Of a DNA stretch of 58,531 nt, positions 33,809 through 42,760 are shown one piece after another. Origin of the DNA: Bacteroidales bacterium UBA3844 (GTDB lineage Bacteria; Bacteroidota; Bacteroidia; Bacteroidales; Paludibacteraceae); NCBI GenBank assembly GCA_002392915.1, contig DGHQ01000035.1, positions 1 through 58,531 of the forward strand. The letters are read 5' to 3'. Positions within the stretch are counted from its first letter, which is position 1. Each line of letters starts with the position of its first letter. The position numbers and the translations under genes were made by a program. The notes under the pieces were generated by a model, which had not been told where the DNA came from, did no database searches, and was given only the letters and a program-made list of their open reading frames with translations.

Positions 33809-35182
33809 ATGGAACAGAAAATACCATACAAAATTTATCTTTCGGAGGATGAAATCCCTACTGCTTGGTATAACCTTCGTGCAGATATGAAGAAAAAACC
33901 AGCTCCGCTTCTAAATCCTGCTACTCTAAAACCTCTTACTGCTGAAGAGTTGAGTGAGGTGTTCTGCAGTGATCTTGTGGCTCAGGAGCTTGATGAGGAT
34001 ACTGCATATATCGCTATTCCAGAAGAAATTCGTAATTTCTACAAGATGTATCGTCCTTCTCCAGTGGTTCGCGCCTACTGTCTTGAGAAGAAACTGGGTA
34101 CTCCTGCTGAAATCTATTATAAGTTTGAGGGTAACAATACATCAGGTAGCCATAAACTTAATTCCGCAATCGCTCAGGCTTACTATGCTAAGAAGCAGGG
34201 CTTGATTGGTGTCACAACTGAAACTGGAGCTGGACAGTGGGGTACTGCTTTGTCTATGGCAAGTGCTTATTTTGGCTTGGACTGTAAGGTGTATATGGTG
34301 AAGTGCTCATACGAGCAAAAACCATTCCGTCGTGAGGTGATGCGTACTTATGGAGCTACTGTCACTCCGTCTCCTTCAAACACAACTGAGGTCGGACGCA
34401 AAATCCTTGCAGAGTATCCTGGCACAACGGGTAGCCTTGGTTGCGCTATCTCTGAGGCTGTTGAGGTAGCCACTCACACTGAGGGTTATCGTTATGTATT
34501 GGGTAGTGTGTTGAATCAGGTGCTTCTTCACCAGAGTGTGATTGGATTGGAGGCTAAGACTGCTCTAGATAAGTATGGTGTTAAACCAGATATCATCATC
34601 GGTTGCGCAGGTGGTGGATCAAACCTTGGCGGACTTATTGCTCCGTTTATGGGCGAAAAGTTGAGAGGTGAGGCCGACTATAGAATCATCGCTGTTGAGC
34701 CAGCGTCTTGCCCAAGCTTCACTCGTGGAAAATATGCGTTTGATTTCTGCGACACTGGTAAGATCTGCCCTCTTGCTAAAATGTACACTCTTGGTAGCGG
34801 ATTCATTCCGTCGGCAAGCCATGCAGGTGGACTTCGTTTCCATGGTATGTGTCCTACACTTTCTGAACTTTACGATCAGAAGATGATGGAGGCTGTGGCT
34901 GTTGAGCAGACTAGCGTGTTTGAGGCGGCTGAATTGTTCGCTCGTGTAGAGGGTATCCTTCCTGCACCAGAGAGCTCTCATGCAATCCGTGTCGCAATTG
35001 ATGAGGCGTTGAAATGCAAGGAGACGGGAGAGAAAAAGAAAATCTTGTTTGGTCTTACTGGTACTGGATATTTCGACCTTGTCGCTTATGAGAAATACAA
35101 CAATGGCGAAATGGGCGACTATATCCCATCTGACGAGGATATCAAGAAAGGCTGGGCTACAATGCCAAAAGTTGATCTTTGA
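33809..35182 (+). CDS. TrpB2-type tryptophan synthase beta-like PLP enzyme
   Basis: A 457-residue fold-type II PLP enzyme. The TrpB2 branch is marked by YLSEDEIPTAWYN at the start and RPSPVVRA; the PLP lysine lies in SGSHKLNSA, the phosphate loop is GCAGGGSNLGG, and the catalytic Glu region is ETGAGQWGTALS. The length fits TrpB2 (about 440-460) rather than TrpB1 (about 400). TrpB2 makes tryptophan from indole and serine and often does not need TrpA. No other trp gene lies nearby, so it may act as an indole-salvage enzyme. Tandem hairpins follow. Confidence 0.9.
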   Translation: MEQKIPYKIYLSEDEIPTAWYNLRADMKKKPAPLLNPATLKPLTAEELSEVFCSDLVAQELDEDTAYIAIPEEIRNFYKMYRPSPVVRAYCLEKKLGTPAEIYYKFEGNNTSGSHKLNSAIAQAYYAKKQGLIGVTTETGAGQWGTALSMASAYFGLDCKVYMVKCSYEQKPFRREVMRTYGATVTPSPSNTTEVGRKILAEYPGTTGSLGCAISEAVEVATHTEGYRYVLGSVLNQVLLHQSVIGLEAKTALDKYGVKPDIIIGCAGGGSNLGGLIAPFMGEKLRGEADYRIIAVEPASCPSFTRGKYAFDFCDTGKICPLAKMYTLGSGFIPSASHAGGLRFHGMCPTLSELYDQKMMEAVAVEQTSVFEAAELFARVEGILPAPESSHAIRVAIDEALKCKETGEKKKILFGLTGTGYFDLVAYEKYNNGEMGDYIPSDEDIKKGWATMPKVDL

Positions 35183-35189
35183 TAAGTAG

Positions 35190-35256
35190 AGACGGGATTT
35201 CTCCTGTCTTCCCATTATAAAATATTGGAGACGTGATTATTCGCGTCTCCTTTTTT
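35190..35256 (+). terminator. tandem hairpins ending in a Rho-independent terminator
   Basis: AGACGGGA/TCCTGTCT (35190-35209, loop TTTC) comes first. It is followed by GGAGACGTGA/TCGCGTCTCC (35227-35250, loop TTAT) with six T. The second is the terminator of the trpB2-type gene; the first may strengthen it. Confidence 0.9.
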
Positions 35257-35258
35257 AT

Positions 35259-35266
35259 TAATTTTG
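35259..35266 (+). promoter_or_regulatory. -7 motif for the gene at 35313
   Basis: TAATTTTG lies directly after the terminator and 46 bases before the ATG. The presumed 5' leader contains CGATTA/TAATCG (35271-35286), a small hairpin with a 4-base loop. Confidence 0.5.
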
Positions 35267-35312
35267 CACTCGATTACAAATAATCGAATAATAGACTAAA
35301 CTTTTAATCAAA

Positions 35313-36092
35313 ATGAATTTGAATCTTATAAAATTCGCCTGTAGTTGCCTGGCTTTGATTGGTTTGACATCTACTGCAACTGCGTCAGAGTATTATCGTC
35401 GTATCACTCCAGAAGAGTTGAAAAAAGAGAGGACACAGAAAAAGTGTGAGTTTGTTTGGAGTGAACTGGGCGAGAAACTGATCACAGAAATGGCTATCGA
35501 CTATCAGAATGCTCTTTTCGTCACCAACATGAATTCAGAGGAGGATTCTAAGAAAGCTGAAATGCAGGATTTGATGAAGAATAATCCTTCTGATTTCGGA
35601 ATCCGCTATACACAATTGTTCGTTATCCCTGCGATTGACCAACTTGAGAACAGCCTTGATTTGGTGAGGGACACAATCTTGCCTTCTGCTTTAAAACAAA
35701 ATGGCTTTTATTACGATCCTGAAGAAAAACCTGCCGACAGTTTGATGGCTGATTTAAAAAAAGAACCGTCTTCAATTGCATGCTATAAGGGAAAATATTA
35801 TGAGGTGTGGCAGTATAAGGCAGACAATGACAGAATGAAGACGTCGATTGTATACACTCCGCTAGGCTATGAGAAAATCAAAATACTTTACCGTGAGGAG
35901 GCGAATATAAAGGTGGATTACACCGAGCTGAAAAACACATTCAGTAATGCCGCAGAACAACGCAAAGATATTCAAGAGGCACGTAAGGAGCATCCACTCG
36001 ACTATGGACAATTCTTGGGCGAGGATTACCAGTGGGTGCTTTGTGAAACGTGGCGTGAAGTGATTGTGAAGCCAACATCAAAAGAAGAATGA
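35313..36092 (+). CDS. exported protein of unknown function
   Basis: A 259-residue protein with a signal peptide (residues 1-24, ending TATA-S). The mature part is charged and probably mixed alpha/beta. Recognisable stretches are EYYRRITPEELKKE, SDFGIRYTQLFVIP and YYEVWQYKADNDRMK, none of which I can assign to a family. It is flanked by its own promoter motif and a bidirectional terminator, so it is a single-gene unit. No lipobox, membrane anchor or T9SS domain is present, so the product is probably periplasmic. Confidence 0.65.
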   Translation: MNLNLIKFACSCLALIGLTSTATASEYYRRITPEELKKERTQKKCEFVWSELGEKLITEMAIDYQNALFVTNMNSEEDSKKAEMQDLMKNNPSDFGIRYTQLFVIPAIDQLENSLDLVRDTILPSALKQNGFYYDPEEKPADSLMADLKKEPSSIACYKGKYYEVWQYKADNDRMKTSIVYTPLGYEKIKILYREEANIKVDYTELKNTFSNAAEQRKDIQEARKEHPLDYGQFLGEDYQWVLCETWREVIVKPTSKEE

Positions 36093-36145
36093 TAAATTTT
36101 AGGGCAGTCGTTGTTGCTGCTCATCAAGAACAAATCTTATACAAC

Positions 36146-36176
36146 AAAAGCCGGATTTTAGTCCGGCTTTGTTTTT
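36146..36176. terminator. bidirectional terminator
   Basis: AAAGCCGGA pairs with TCCGGCTTT around a short AT-rich loop, with A- and T-rich flanks on both sides. It separates convergent genes. Confidence 0.9.
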
Positions 36177-36211
36177 ATAAAATGTTGTCAGTTTTTAGAT
36201 CCTGTACAATT

Positions 36212-36937
36212 TTATTTTCCTACTGGCTGAGTAAGAGTGATGTAGCCGTTCTTCAAGTTGATGAACTTGGCGATCTCCTCTCTGTCGATGTGGCCGCAGA
36301 CGCAAGTCTTCAAACCTTCAGCAGCGCAGAACAAATAAACATTCTGGCTTATGAATCCAGAGTCTGTAGCTCCGTAGAAAGCTTTGCCATTATCGTCGAA
36401 ACCTTCCATTTTGTCGTAGTTCGCCACATAGATCAAGTCTACACTTGCATTTGCGTGGAATGGATTCTTGCCTGCCTGAGCACGGAAATCTCCTTTGTTG
36501 ACCAATTTCAACTTATGACCGACTGGCTGATATAGGTAAACCGCAGTCTTAGTGCATACGTAAATGTCGATCTCCTGCGCGTTTCTTGCAGTAGGTGCTG
36601 TCAGACGTGGATCATCAGCCACAGGTCTGTTTACTCCGGATGCAGTCCAAAGAAGATTTGAGATAGTCTGGTCCGACAAAGCGTCTGGCTTGAAGTTGCG
36701 GAATGTGGCACGTGCTGACAAAGCATCATAGATTGGCATACCTCCAGTTGTCTGAGGAGCGGGAAGAATAATAGAGTCTGCCACCAAAGTGTCGATTGTG
36801 CAAACCTGATCTTCTGTTGTCGCAGAGCATACTGATTTTGCTGTGTTGGCTGTTTCTGCATTTTCTGCCTTTTTACATGATGAAAGAGAGGCAAGAACAC
36901 AAGCAACAGAAAACGCTGAAATTAAAAGTTTTTTCAT
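36212..36937 (-). CDS. SagB/ThcOx-like nitroreductase lipoprotein
   Basis: A 241-residue protein whose signal peptide ends LASLSSC (Cys21 lipidated), followed by a linker of about 45 residues. The nitroreductase fold then begins: LSARATFRNFKPDALSDQTI, a WTASGVNRP segment, RLTAPTARNAQEIDIYV and AFYGATDSGFISQNVYLFCA with CVCG near the end. This is the SagB/ThcOx-type flavin (FMN) fold. Lipidated periplasmic or outer-membrane nitroreductases occur in Bacteroidales, with unknown electron donors and substrates. No peptide-modifying cyclodehydratase is nearby, so a role in RiPP synthesis is not indicated. Confidence 0.82.
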   Translation of the reverse strand: MKKLLISAFSVACVLASLSSCKKAENAETANTAKSVCSATTEDQVCTIDTLVADSIILPAPQTTGGMPIYDALSARATFRNFKPDALSDQTISNLLWTASGVNRPVADDPRLTAPTARNAQEIDIYVCTKTAVYLYQPVGHKLKLVNKGDFRAQAGKNPFHANASVDLIYVANYDKMEGFDDNGKAFYGATDSGFISQNVYLFCAAEGLKTCVCGHIDREEIAKFINLKNGYITLTQPVGK

Positions 36938-36998
36938 CTTTTAGTGAGTGTTGAATAATTAATATATGCCTGAGATATTTGTCTTCTCAAGTCGAATG

Positions 36999-37006
36999 CA
37001 AATATA
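36999..37006 (-). promoter_or_regulatory. -7 motif for the nitroreductase lipoprotein gene
   Basis: Read leftward TATATTTG, 62 bases before the ATG at 36937. Confidence 0.4.
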
Positions 37007-37152
37007 TAAAATATTAAACAAATCCAGGGTTTGTCACTGCATGTTTTCTTTTGCAAGAATTGGCTTTGTAGTGATTTGCAAAATCTATTCGTTCTCTGTT
37101 AATATTTTTTGAATTTTATTCATAAAAATGCGGATTTGTAGATACAAATGAC

Positions 37153-37160
37153 TAAATTTG
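37153..37160 (+). promoter_or_regulatory. -7 motif for the SDR gene
   Basis: TAAATTTG lies 21 bases before the ATG at 37181. Confidence 0.5.
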
Positions 37161-37180
37161 CAAAAAATTAACAAACAGTT

Positions 37181-37912
37181 ATGACAGAGATAAAAGGAAA
37201 GTGGGCACTTGTTACTGGTGCGTCGCGAGGTATCGGAGCTTTGGCAGCAAAATTTTTAGCAGAAAGAGGCTGCAACGTCGTTCTTCAGAGTAGAAAGAAA
37301 TCGCATCTTGATGCTGTATTGGCTGAGGTCAAGAATATGGGTGTTAAGGCATACTCGGTAGAGTGTCAGTTGGAAGACGACAAGGATGTCAAACGTATGC
37401 TTAAAGAGATCGACGATTATGGCACAAACATTGAAATAGTTCTAAATAATGCTGGTATTCAGGTGACATATCGTGCTTATCCAGAATACTATAATACTCC
37501 GGCTGAGGATTTTGTGGAAAGCTTGAAGGTTAACACAATAGCTCCAATGCTTATCTGCTATCATTACTTGCCACGTATGATCAAGGCTGGTTTCGGTAGA
37601 ATCGTTAACACGACAAGTGGTATCAACCTTGAACCAGAGCAGGCTGCTTATTCAGCAAGCAAGGCTGGTCTTGATAAGATCACTAAGGATTTGGCCTCTA
37701 AAATCGACGGTACTGATGTGGTGCTTAATCTTACAGATCCAGGTTGGTGTCGCACAGATTTGGGTGGACCTAACGCACCTAATGCGCCAGAGAGTGCATT
37801 GCCAGGTGTTGTGTTGGGAGTGTTTGTCGACGATAAAAAGTCGGGTAGAATCATTTCGGCACAAGATTATGCAGGCATGACGCTAGAACAGGCGTTGGCT
37901 AAATTAAAGTAA
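37181..37912 (+). CDS. short-chain dehydrogenase/reductase (SDR) family oxidoreductase
   Basis: A 243-residue classical SDR. The cofactor motif TGASRGIG is at residues 12-19, LNNAGIQV carries NNAG, and the catalytic region shows TSGINLEPEQAAYSASKAG with Tyr-x-x-x-Lys, followed by DPGWCRTDL. Arg at the end of the second strand (LQSRKK) points to NADP(H). The family includes FabG-like 3-oxoacyl-ACP reductases and many alcohol or sugar dehydrogenases; the substrate cannot be deduced. It stands alone between its own promoter and terminator, so it gives no operon clue. Confidence 0.88.
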   Translation: MTEIKGKWALVTGASRGIGALAAKFLAERGCNVVLQSRKKSHLDAVLAEVKNMGVKAYSVECQLEDDKDVKRMLKEIDDYGTNIEIVLNNAGIQVTYRAYPEYYNTPAEDFVESLKVNTIAPMLICYHYLPRMIKAGFGRIVNTTSGINLEPEQAAYSASKAGLDKITKDLASKIDGTDVVLNLTDPGWCRTDLGGPNAPNAPESALPGVVLGVFVDDKKSGRIISAQDYAGMTLEQALAKLK

Positions 37913-37953
37913 GAATAATATTAGGATGTTAAGATTAGACATTTTTTTTATAG

Positions 37954-37981
37954 AAGGAGAGTCAATAGGCTCTCCTTTTTT
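37954..37981 (+). terminator. Rho-independent terminator
   Basis: AAGGAGAG pairs with CTCTCCTT, followed by a T-run. It ends the SDR gene. Confidence 0.88.
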
Positions 37982-38301
37982 TGCCTGACTAGCCTTAAAT
38001 GACAGTTGCTGATTTTTATTTAGTTTTATTAGTCGTAACAAAATAGTCATTGTGGATGCGATAGACTGTCGTCATGTATATTCAGTATTGTGGTTTTCCC
38101 TCTAATCTAAAAAATATGGATAAACAATATTTTAAGGTTGTGTGCAAAATAAAATAAAAACATAGAAAATTGTTAAGAAATAGCGATATGGCTCGCATAT
38201 ATATCAAATAAAATTTGATTGTTTGCATATTATCAATACATTTGCCAAAAGTAATACGATATTTCACTTTGTATTTAGTGATGATTATAAAAATTTGTGG
38301 T
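37982..38301. other. AT-rich intergenic stretch
   Basis: About 320 bases between the SDR terminator and the next ATG. I see no gene, tRNA or strong hairpin. An open frame of 29 codons runs into the start of the next gene but has no coding character. No good promoter match was found. Confidence 0.5.
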
Positions 38302-40632
38302 ATGAGGAGAACAATAAGTAAAATTTCGTGTTTTTTTTTCATTTTGATTGGAAATAATATGCAGGTAAGTGCACAGGAGTTCTTTTCAAATGAAAATGTA
38401 ATTTCTTTTTGTACAGAAGAGAATGATTTGGGAATTCGTTTTCCTGCAGGAACTTCCGATGAAGAGGCATTTGATTTCATCAGCGGATGTTTAGAAAGCT
38501 CCTCGTCTCCACAATGGTTTATTATGCAAATCGATGAGCCTGGTTTGCTTGGAATCACTATAGAACATTCTGAAGGGTATGATGTTGATTTTGCTTGTTA
38601 TGGACCATTCAAAGGAAAGAACAAGCAAGAGGTGATCAAAAGTATTAATAAAGATATTACAATATATGCTGTTGAGGATGAGTATTTATACGACGAGGAT
38701 GCCTACGTTGTATCTGACACGTGTTATTCTCAGAGTTATCTTGACGAATTCGATCGAGTAACGGCATTGTCGGATAGTATATATGTTGATTGCTATAAAC
38801 ATTTTTTCCAGTTAGACCCATCTGATTTTGACAATATTTCTGAATACTTTGATTACTGTGACGCCGAAGAAGAAAAGTTATATTCATGTATTGATGAAAC
38901 AGAACAGAAAGAACATGTGATATTTCCTCCTGATCCTGTACAGTTTGATATGACAAATCCATGTTTTAGAGGTTATAATGATAATTATCCATTGGAATCC
39001 ATGGTCGATTGTAGTTATAGCACCAGCAGTAAGGAATTTTGTTACATACCAGAAGCAAAAAATGGGGAATGGTATTTATTCTTAGTTACAAATTATTCTC
39101 AAAAGCCAGGTACTATTTCTTTTAATAAGACTGCGGGAACAGCAACAACCAATTGTAAGATCATTGTTGACGCTATGACTGTTGGTCCGGTGTGTGAAGG
39201 GGAGTCTTTTGAATTGGATGTCAACAACGCTCCTGATGAAGCCACATTCTTATGGACGGGGCCTAAAGGATTTGTTTCTACAGAAAAGAATCCTACTATC
39301 TCCAATGCTACACAAGAGAATTCTGGTATATATACGGTTGTGATGGTTTCTAACGGCGTGTCTTCAGATGAAGTGGAGGTGCCTGTTGTCGTTAACAAAA
39401 GACATGTCGTTGATATAAAGAAGGAGATTCAAGAGGGTGAATCTTACATTTTTGGAGATGAGATATTAACAACTTCTGGAGAATATCAGAAGACATTTAC
39501 AAGTGAGACCACTGGTTGCGATAGTGTTGTTAACCTTTCACTTACGGTATTGGATAAAGATTCTTTTACCATTTCTAGTAATAGTCCTGTTTGTGAAGGG
39601 AATGCTATTTCTTTTAAGGTTTTCAACTCTCCTAAAAACGCAACGTTCTCTTGGACTGGCCCGAACGGGTTCTCTTCTAAAGAAGAATCACCGACTTTAG
39701 ATAATGTGTCTGATGCAAACAGCGGAAGGTATTCGCTTTCTGTTACTGTAAATGGAATTGTTTTGCCAACAGCAGAAACAGATGTCGTGGTTAACAAAAT
39801 CCAGCACACAGAAATAGCGGACTCTATTTTGCAAGGCGAAACAATCTTGTTCAATGGTCAGCGATTATCAGTTTCAGGCACATACCAAGACACATTGGTT
39901 AGTGCCAAGACAGGTTGTGATAGCATCGTCACTCTCATTTTAACTGTAGAAGAACTGAAAGATGCTATAATTTCTAATAACAGTCCATTGTGTGAGGGTG
40001 AACGTTTATATCTCTACATTGATGATGCTCCAGAAGGTGTATCTTATGAGTGGTCGGGACCAGACGACTTTAAGTCGACAGAACAAAACCCTACTATTGA
40101 TGAAGTTACAAAATCGAATTCTGGCATTTATTCCGTCAAATATGAATATAAAGGAAAATCATTCACTCTGATGACACCAGTAGTGATTAATAGCGTCAAG
40201 AAACAGTTTGTCAAGGCTGTTATTAAGGGTGATGAAACCTATAAAATAGGAGATGCTGAATATTCTGAGGCTGGAGAATATACAGTCACACTGGTTAGTG
40301 AGTCTGATTGTGATAGCATTGTTTATTTGAATCTTACACGAGCATACGAGGCTAATGATCTTATGCCAGAAATTATGTTCTCACCTAATTCGGATGGAGA
40401 AAATGACAGATGGATCATAAAGAATGTAGAATTATATTCTGACATTACTGTGAAAATCTATGACAGGATGGGTAAGCTTGTTAGAGAATTTGATGCCTAT
40501 GATAATCTAGAAAACAGCTGGGACGGAAAAGATTACGCAGGTAGAACCCTTCCGTCTACAGATTATTGGTATGTGATAGATGTGAACGAATCAGACAGAC
40601 AGTATGTTGGCCATGTGACTTTGCTACATTGA
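38302..40632 (+). CDS. T9SS type B protein with triple Ig-like repeats
   Basis: A 776-residue exported protein starting MRRTISKISCFFF, signal peptide ending VSAQ; the longer frame starts upstream lack support. Residues about 25-270 are a lectin-like region of the kind that reads WFIMQIDEPGLL and WYLFLVTNYSQ. Then three similar Ig-like modules follow: PVCEGESFELDV, PVCEGNAISFKV and PLCEGERLYLYI, each with W(T/S)GP, alternating with TGCDS(V/I)V modules. The final 85 residues are the type B sorting domain (MFSPNSDGENDRW, IKIYDRMGKLV-like, TDYWYVIDV). The protein should be exported by the type IX system and displayed on the surface. Its plan resembles the protein at 29837. Confidence 0.87.
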   Translation: MRRTISKISCFFFILIGNNMQVSAQEFFSNENVISFCTEENDLGIRFPAGTSDEEAFDFISGCLESSSSPQWFIMQIDEPGLLGITIEHSEGYDVDFACYGPFKGKNKQEVIKSINKDITIYAVEDEYLYDEDAYVVSDTCYSQSYLDEFDRVTALSDSIYVDCYKHFFQLDPSDFDNISEYFDYCDAEEEKLYSCIDETEQKEHVIFPPDPVQFDMTNPCFRGYNDNYPLESMVDCSYSTSSKEFCYIPEAKNGEWYLFLVTNYSQKPGTISFNKTAGTATTNCKIIVDAMTVGPVCEGESFELDVNNAPDEATFLWTGPKGFVSTEKNPTISNATQENSGIYTVVMVSNGVSSDEVEVPVVVNKRHVVDIKKEIQEGESYIFGDEILTTSGEYQKTFTSETTGCDSVVNLSLTVLDKDSFTISSNSPVCEGNAISFKVFNSPKNATFSWTGPNGFSSKEESPTLDNVSDANSGRYSLSVTVNGIVLPTAETDVVVNKIQHTEIADSILQGETILFNGQRLSVSGTYQDTLVSAKTGCDSIVTLILTVEELKDAIISNNSPLCEGERLYLYIDDAPEGVSYEWSGPDDFKSTEQNPTIDEVTKSNSGIYSVKYEYKGKSFTLMTPVVINSVKKQFVKAVIKGDETYKIGDAEYSEAGEYTVTLVSESDCDSIVYLNLTRAYEANDLMPEIMFSPNSDGENDRWIIKNVELYSDITVKIYDRMGKLVREFDAYDNLENSWDGKDYAGRTLPSTDYWYVIDVNESDRQYVGHVTLLH

Positions 40633-40664
40633 TGAATAGGATGGGGTAGAAGACTCCCATAACT

Positions 40665-40705
40665 CAAAAATAGGAAGGCTTCACTGTAAAGCCTCCCTAT
40701 TTTTG
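40665..40705. terminator. bidirectional terminator
   Basis: CAAAAATAGG-AGGCTT pairs with AAGCCT-CCTATTTTTG with one mismatch, with A-tract and T-tract on the outer arms. It serves both the rightward T9SS gene and the leftward lipoprotein-rSAM operon. Confidence 0.9.
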
Positions 40706-40738
40706 TATGAGGAATAAAAATCTATTGTCTTGTAAAGA

Positions 40739-41809
40739 TCAATCAAGTAGACGGTGGTAGTGGCAGAATAACAGTTTGCCATTCTCGTCTCTCAGGTGGA
40801 ATCCGTTGCCTTCACAATAACGGAACATCTTGCATTCGCCGCACTCGTCTTTCTTCATCCAACTGCGGTCGCGGAACATCTGATAACGGTTGATCCACAC
40901 ATCCCAAAGATCATTTGTGTAGATGTTGCCTTGGTGGTAGTTGGCTCTGATACTTGGACAGGCTGATATACTGCCGTCTGCGAGAATTGAGCTTACGTTT
41001 ACTCCTGCATTACATTGATAGAATGTGTCTCTCACCTCCGTCTCATATCCGCCTAAGAATCCTTCACATCCGTAGCTTACTTTTATTTTCCCTTCTTTAC
41101 GGGTGTCTGCAATAAACTTCATCAGATCGGTAAACTGACGGTCGCTCAACTGAAGTTCTGGATTTTCAGTGGCTCGTCCGACAGGGAATATAGTGAAGAT
41201 TCTCCACTCTTTCACTCCGATGCTGATGAGGAAATCTCTGAATTCAGAAAGCGAGACATAATTTTTCTGGTTCGCGCAAGTCACGACATCATAAACAATA
41301 TCATTGTCGGCGACGAGTAGTTTGATGGCATCTACCGCATGTTTGAATCCATTTGGTATGCGGCGCATCCAATCGTGAGCCTCTTCAAAACCGTCCAGAC
41401 TGATGGTGATGGAATGCATACCTGCTGCTTTCAGACGCTTAAAACGTTCTGCGTTGAGCAAATATCCGTTTGAGACGATGCCCCAAGGATACTCTCGTTT
41501 ATTCAATTCTGTGCCTACATAATCGATGTCAGGCCTGACAAGTGCTTCTCCTCCTGTAAATATAATAAATGTCTTATGAGTGTCCACATGTGGAGTCAGA
41601 CTGTCTATCACTCTCAAAAAATCTTCGGCAGGCATATCCTTGCTGTTGGCTGTCGCCTTACAGTCGCTGCCACAGTGTCTGCAAGCGGCATTGCATCGCA
41701 ATGTACATTCCCAAAAAAGGACACGCAGTTGAGGTGGTGTGCTTTTCCTTATCTTACGGGTAAGCTCTAAGCCAATCCTTTTACGGATAGAAATCTTTTT
41801 TTCTGCCAT
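40739..41809 (-). CDS. radical SAM/SPASM enzyme of the rSAM-lipoprotein system
   Basis: A 356-residue enzyme. The [4Fe-4S] SAM cluster is held by Cys39, Cys43 and Cys46 (CNAACRHC), with extra Cys35 and Cys50 nearby; FTGGEALVRPDI carries the GGE motif. The C-terminal SPASM-type region has YQCNAGVNVSSILADG, ISACPS, CGECKMFRYC and a last CHYH, enough cysteines for auxiliary clusters. It fits the radical SAM family named for its pairing with small lipoproteins (TIGRFAM rSAM/lipoprotein system). It is fifth and last in a leftward operon, 3 bases after the fourth lipoprotein, and presumably acts on those proteins. The reaction is unknown. Confidence 0.87.
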   Translation of the reverse strand: MAEKKISIRKRIGLELTRKIRKSTPPQLRVLFWECTLRCNAACRHCGSDCKATANSKDMPAEDFLRVIDSLTPHVDTHKTFIIFTGGEALVRPDIDYVGTELNKREYPWGIVSNGYLLNAERFKRLKAAGMHSITISLDGFEEAHDWMRRIPNGFKHAVDAIKLLVADNDIVYDVVTCANQKNYVSLSEFRDFLISIGVKEWRIFTIFPVGRATENPELQLSDRQFTDLMKFIADTRKEGKIKVSYGCEGFLGGYETEVRDTFYQCNAGVNVSSILADGSISACPSIRANYHQGNIYTNDLWDVWINRYQMFRDRSWMKKDECGECKMFRYCEGNGFHLRDENGKLLFCHYHRLLD

Positions 41810-41812
41810 CCT

Positions 41813-42277
41813 TTACTTTTTCTTTAGAGTAATGTCGATTTCTTGGGTGGCGACGGTTTCCCAGTCTCCTACATGTTTGTATTTGAAGTCTGATTTGTTG
41901 GCTTCTTTGCGGATAGTGTCGGGCTCATAGCCATCTTTATTGGTGATGACTTCATAGTTTATACTTTTGTTGCCAAATTCATCTAGCAAATCTCCGTGAC
42001 TTACTTCGTATTCACCTTTTTTGTTGGAGTAGACAGTTTGAATTGGTTGTGAGATTGTGTCTTTGGAATTTTCACCGTAAATGGTTTCCTTTTCGACAAT
42101 CACGTCTACCTTCACGCTGATTTCAGCTCCCTGTACTTTGTTGCCGTTTTCGTCCTTTACAGTGCCGTTGGTTTTATATGTGGTGTAAGGACAGCCATAT
42201 TCGTCTGTCCCTACACAGCTTTGCATTTGAAACCCAAGCATAGCTAAAATACCGGCCAATATTTTGGATGATTTCAT
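41813..42277 (-). CDS. rSAM-associated lipoprotein, tandem copy 4
   Basis: A 154-residue lipoprotein beginning MKSSKILAGILAMLGFQMQSC, Cys21 lipidated. Seven residues later comes YGCPYTTYKTNGTVKDENG, shared with copies 1-3, then a single beta-sandwich-like domain with VITNKDGYEPDTIRKEA and the end EIDITLKKK. The whole order resembles a carboxypeptidase-regulatory-like fold. The second Cys in YGCP is conserved in all four copies and is the obvious candidate for modification by the adjacent radical SAM enzyme. The gap to that gene is 3 bases and to copy 3 also 3. Confidence 0.85.
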   Translation of the reverse strand: MKSSKILAGILAMLGFQMQSCVGTDEYGCPYTTYKTNGTVKDENGNKVQGAEISVKVDVIVEKETIYGENSKDTISQPIQTVYSNKKGEYEVSHGDLLDEFGNKSINYEVITNKDGYEPDTIRKEANKSDFKYKHVGDWETVATQEIDITLKKK

Positions 42278-42280
42278 TAT

Positions 42281-42751
42281 TTATTTTCTCTTTAGAGTGA
42301 CGTTTATTTCGTTTTTTGCTATTGTTTCCCAGTCGCCTCCTTTTTCGAATTTTAAATCCATTCCTTTCACTTCCTTACGTATAGTGTCTGGCAAATATCC
42401 GTTTTTGTCGGTGATGACTACATAATGATATATGGCATCGCTATTGAGATGGACTCCGGTTCTTCTTGTCTCATAGTTGCCACGTTTGTCGCTCATCACA
42501 GATTCTTTGGAGTGCCATATTGTATCGCTTTGCACACCGATGGAATCCGTCGTCTCCGCAACGGCATCAATTTTTACGCTGACTTTTGCGTCTTGGATTT
42601 TGTTGCCATTCTCGTCTTTTACGGTGCCGTGAGTCTTGTATGTGGTGTATGGGCAACCGTATTCTTCACGACTTTCCTCTTCTTCTGTACAACTTTGCAT
42701 CTGAAATCCAAGTATGGCCAATAGCCAGGTTAAAATTTTAGTTGTTTTCAT
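42281..42751 (-). CDS. rSAM-associated lipoprotein, tandem copy 3
   Basis: A 156-residue lipoprotein paralogous to its neighbours: signal TWLLAILGFQMQSC, an acidic linker of 11 residues to YGCPYTTYKTHGTVKDENG, then the shared fold with VITDKNGYLPDTIRKEV and the terminus EINVTLKRK. The linker between the lipid Cys and the YGCP Cys is the longest of the four. Divergence is greatest in the middle third (AETTDSIGVQSDTIWHSKE), while both ends are nearly invariant. Confidence 0.85.
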   Translation of the reverse strand: MKTTKILTWLLAILGFQMQSCTEEEESREEYGCPYTTYKTHGTVKDENGNKIQDAKVSVKIDAVAETTDSIGVQSDTIWHSKESVMSDKRGNYETRRTGVHLNSDAIYHYVVITDKNGYLPDTIRKEVKGMDLKFEKGGDWETIAKNEINVTLKRK

Positions 42752-42760
42752 ATCTATCTT

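Noticed and set aside
36089..36535. 148-codon plus-strand gene after 36092
   Set aside because: It is antisense to the nitroreductase lipoprotein and runs through the terminator.
36212..36937. RiPP biosynthesis cluster around the SagB-like protein
   Set aside because: No cyclodehydratase, precursor peptide or transporter gene is adjacent, and the protein is a lipoprotein.
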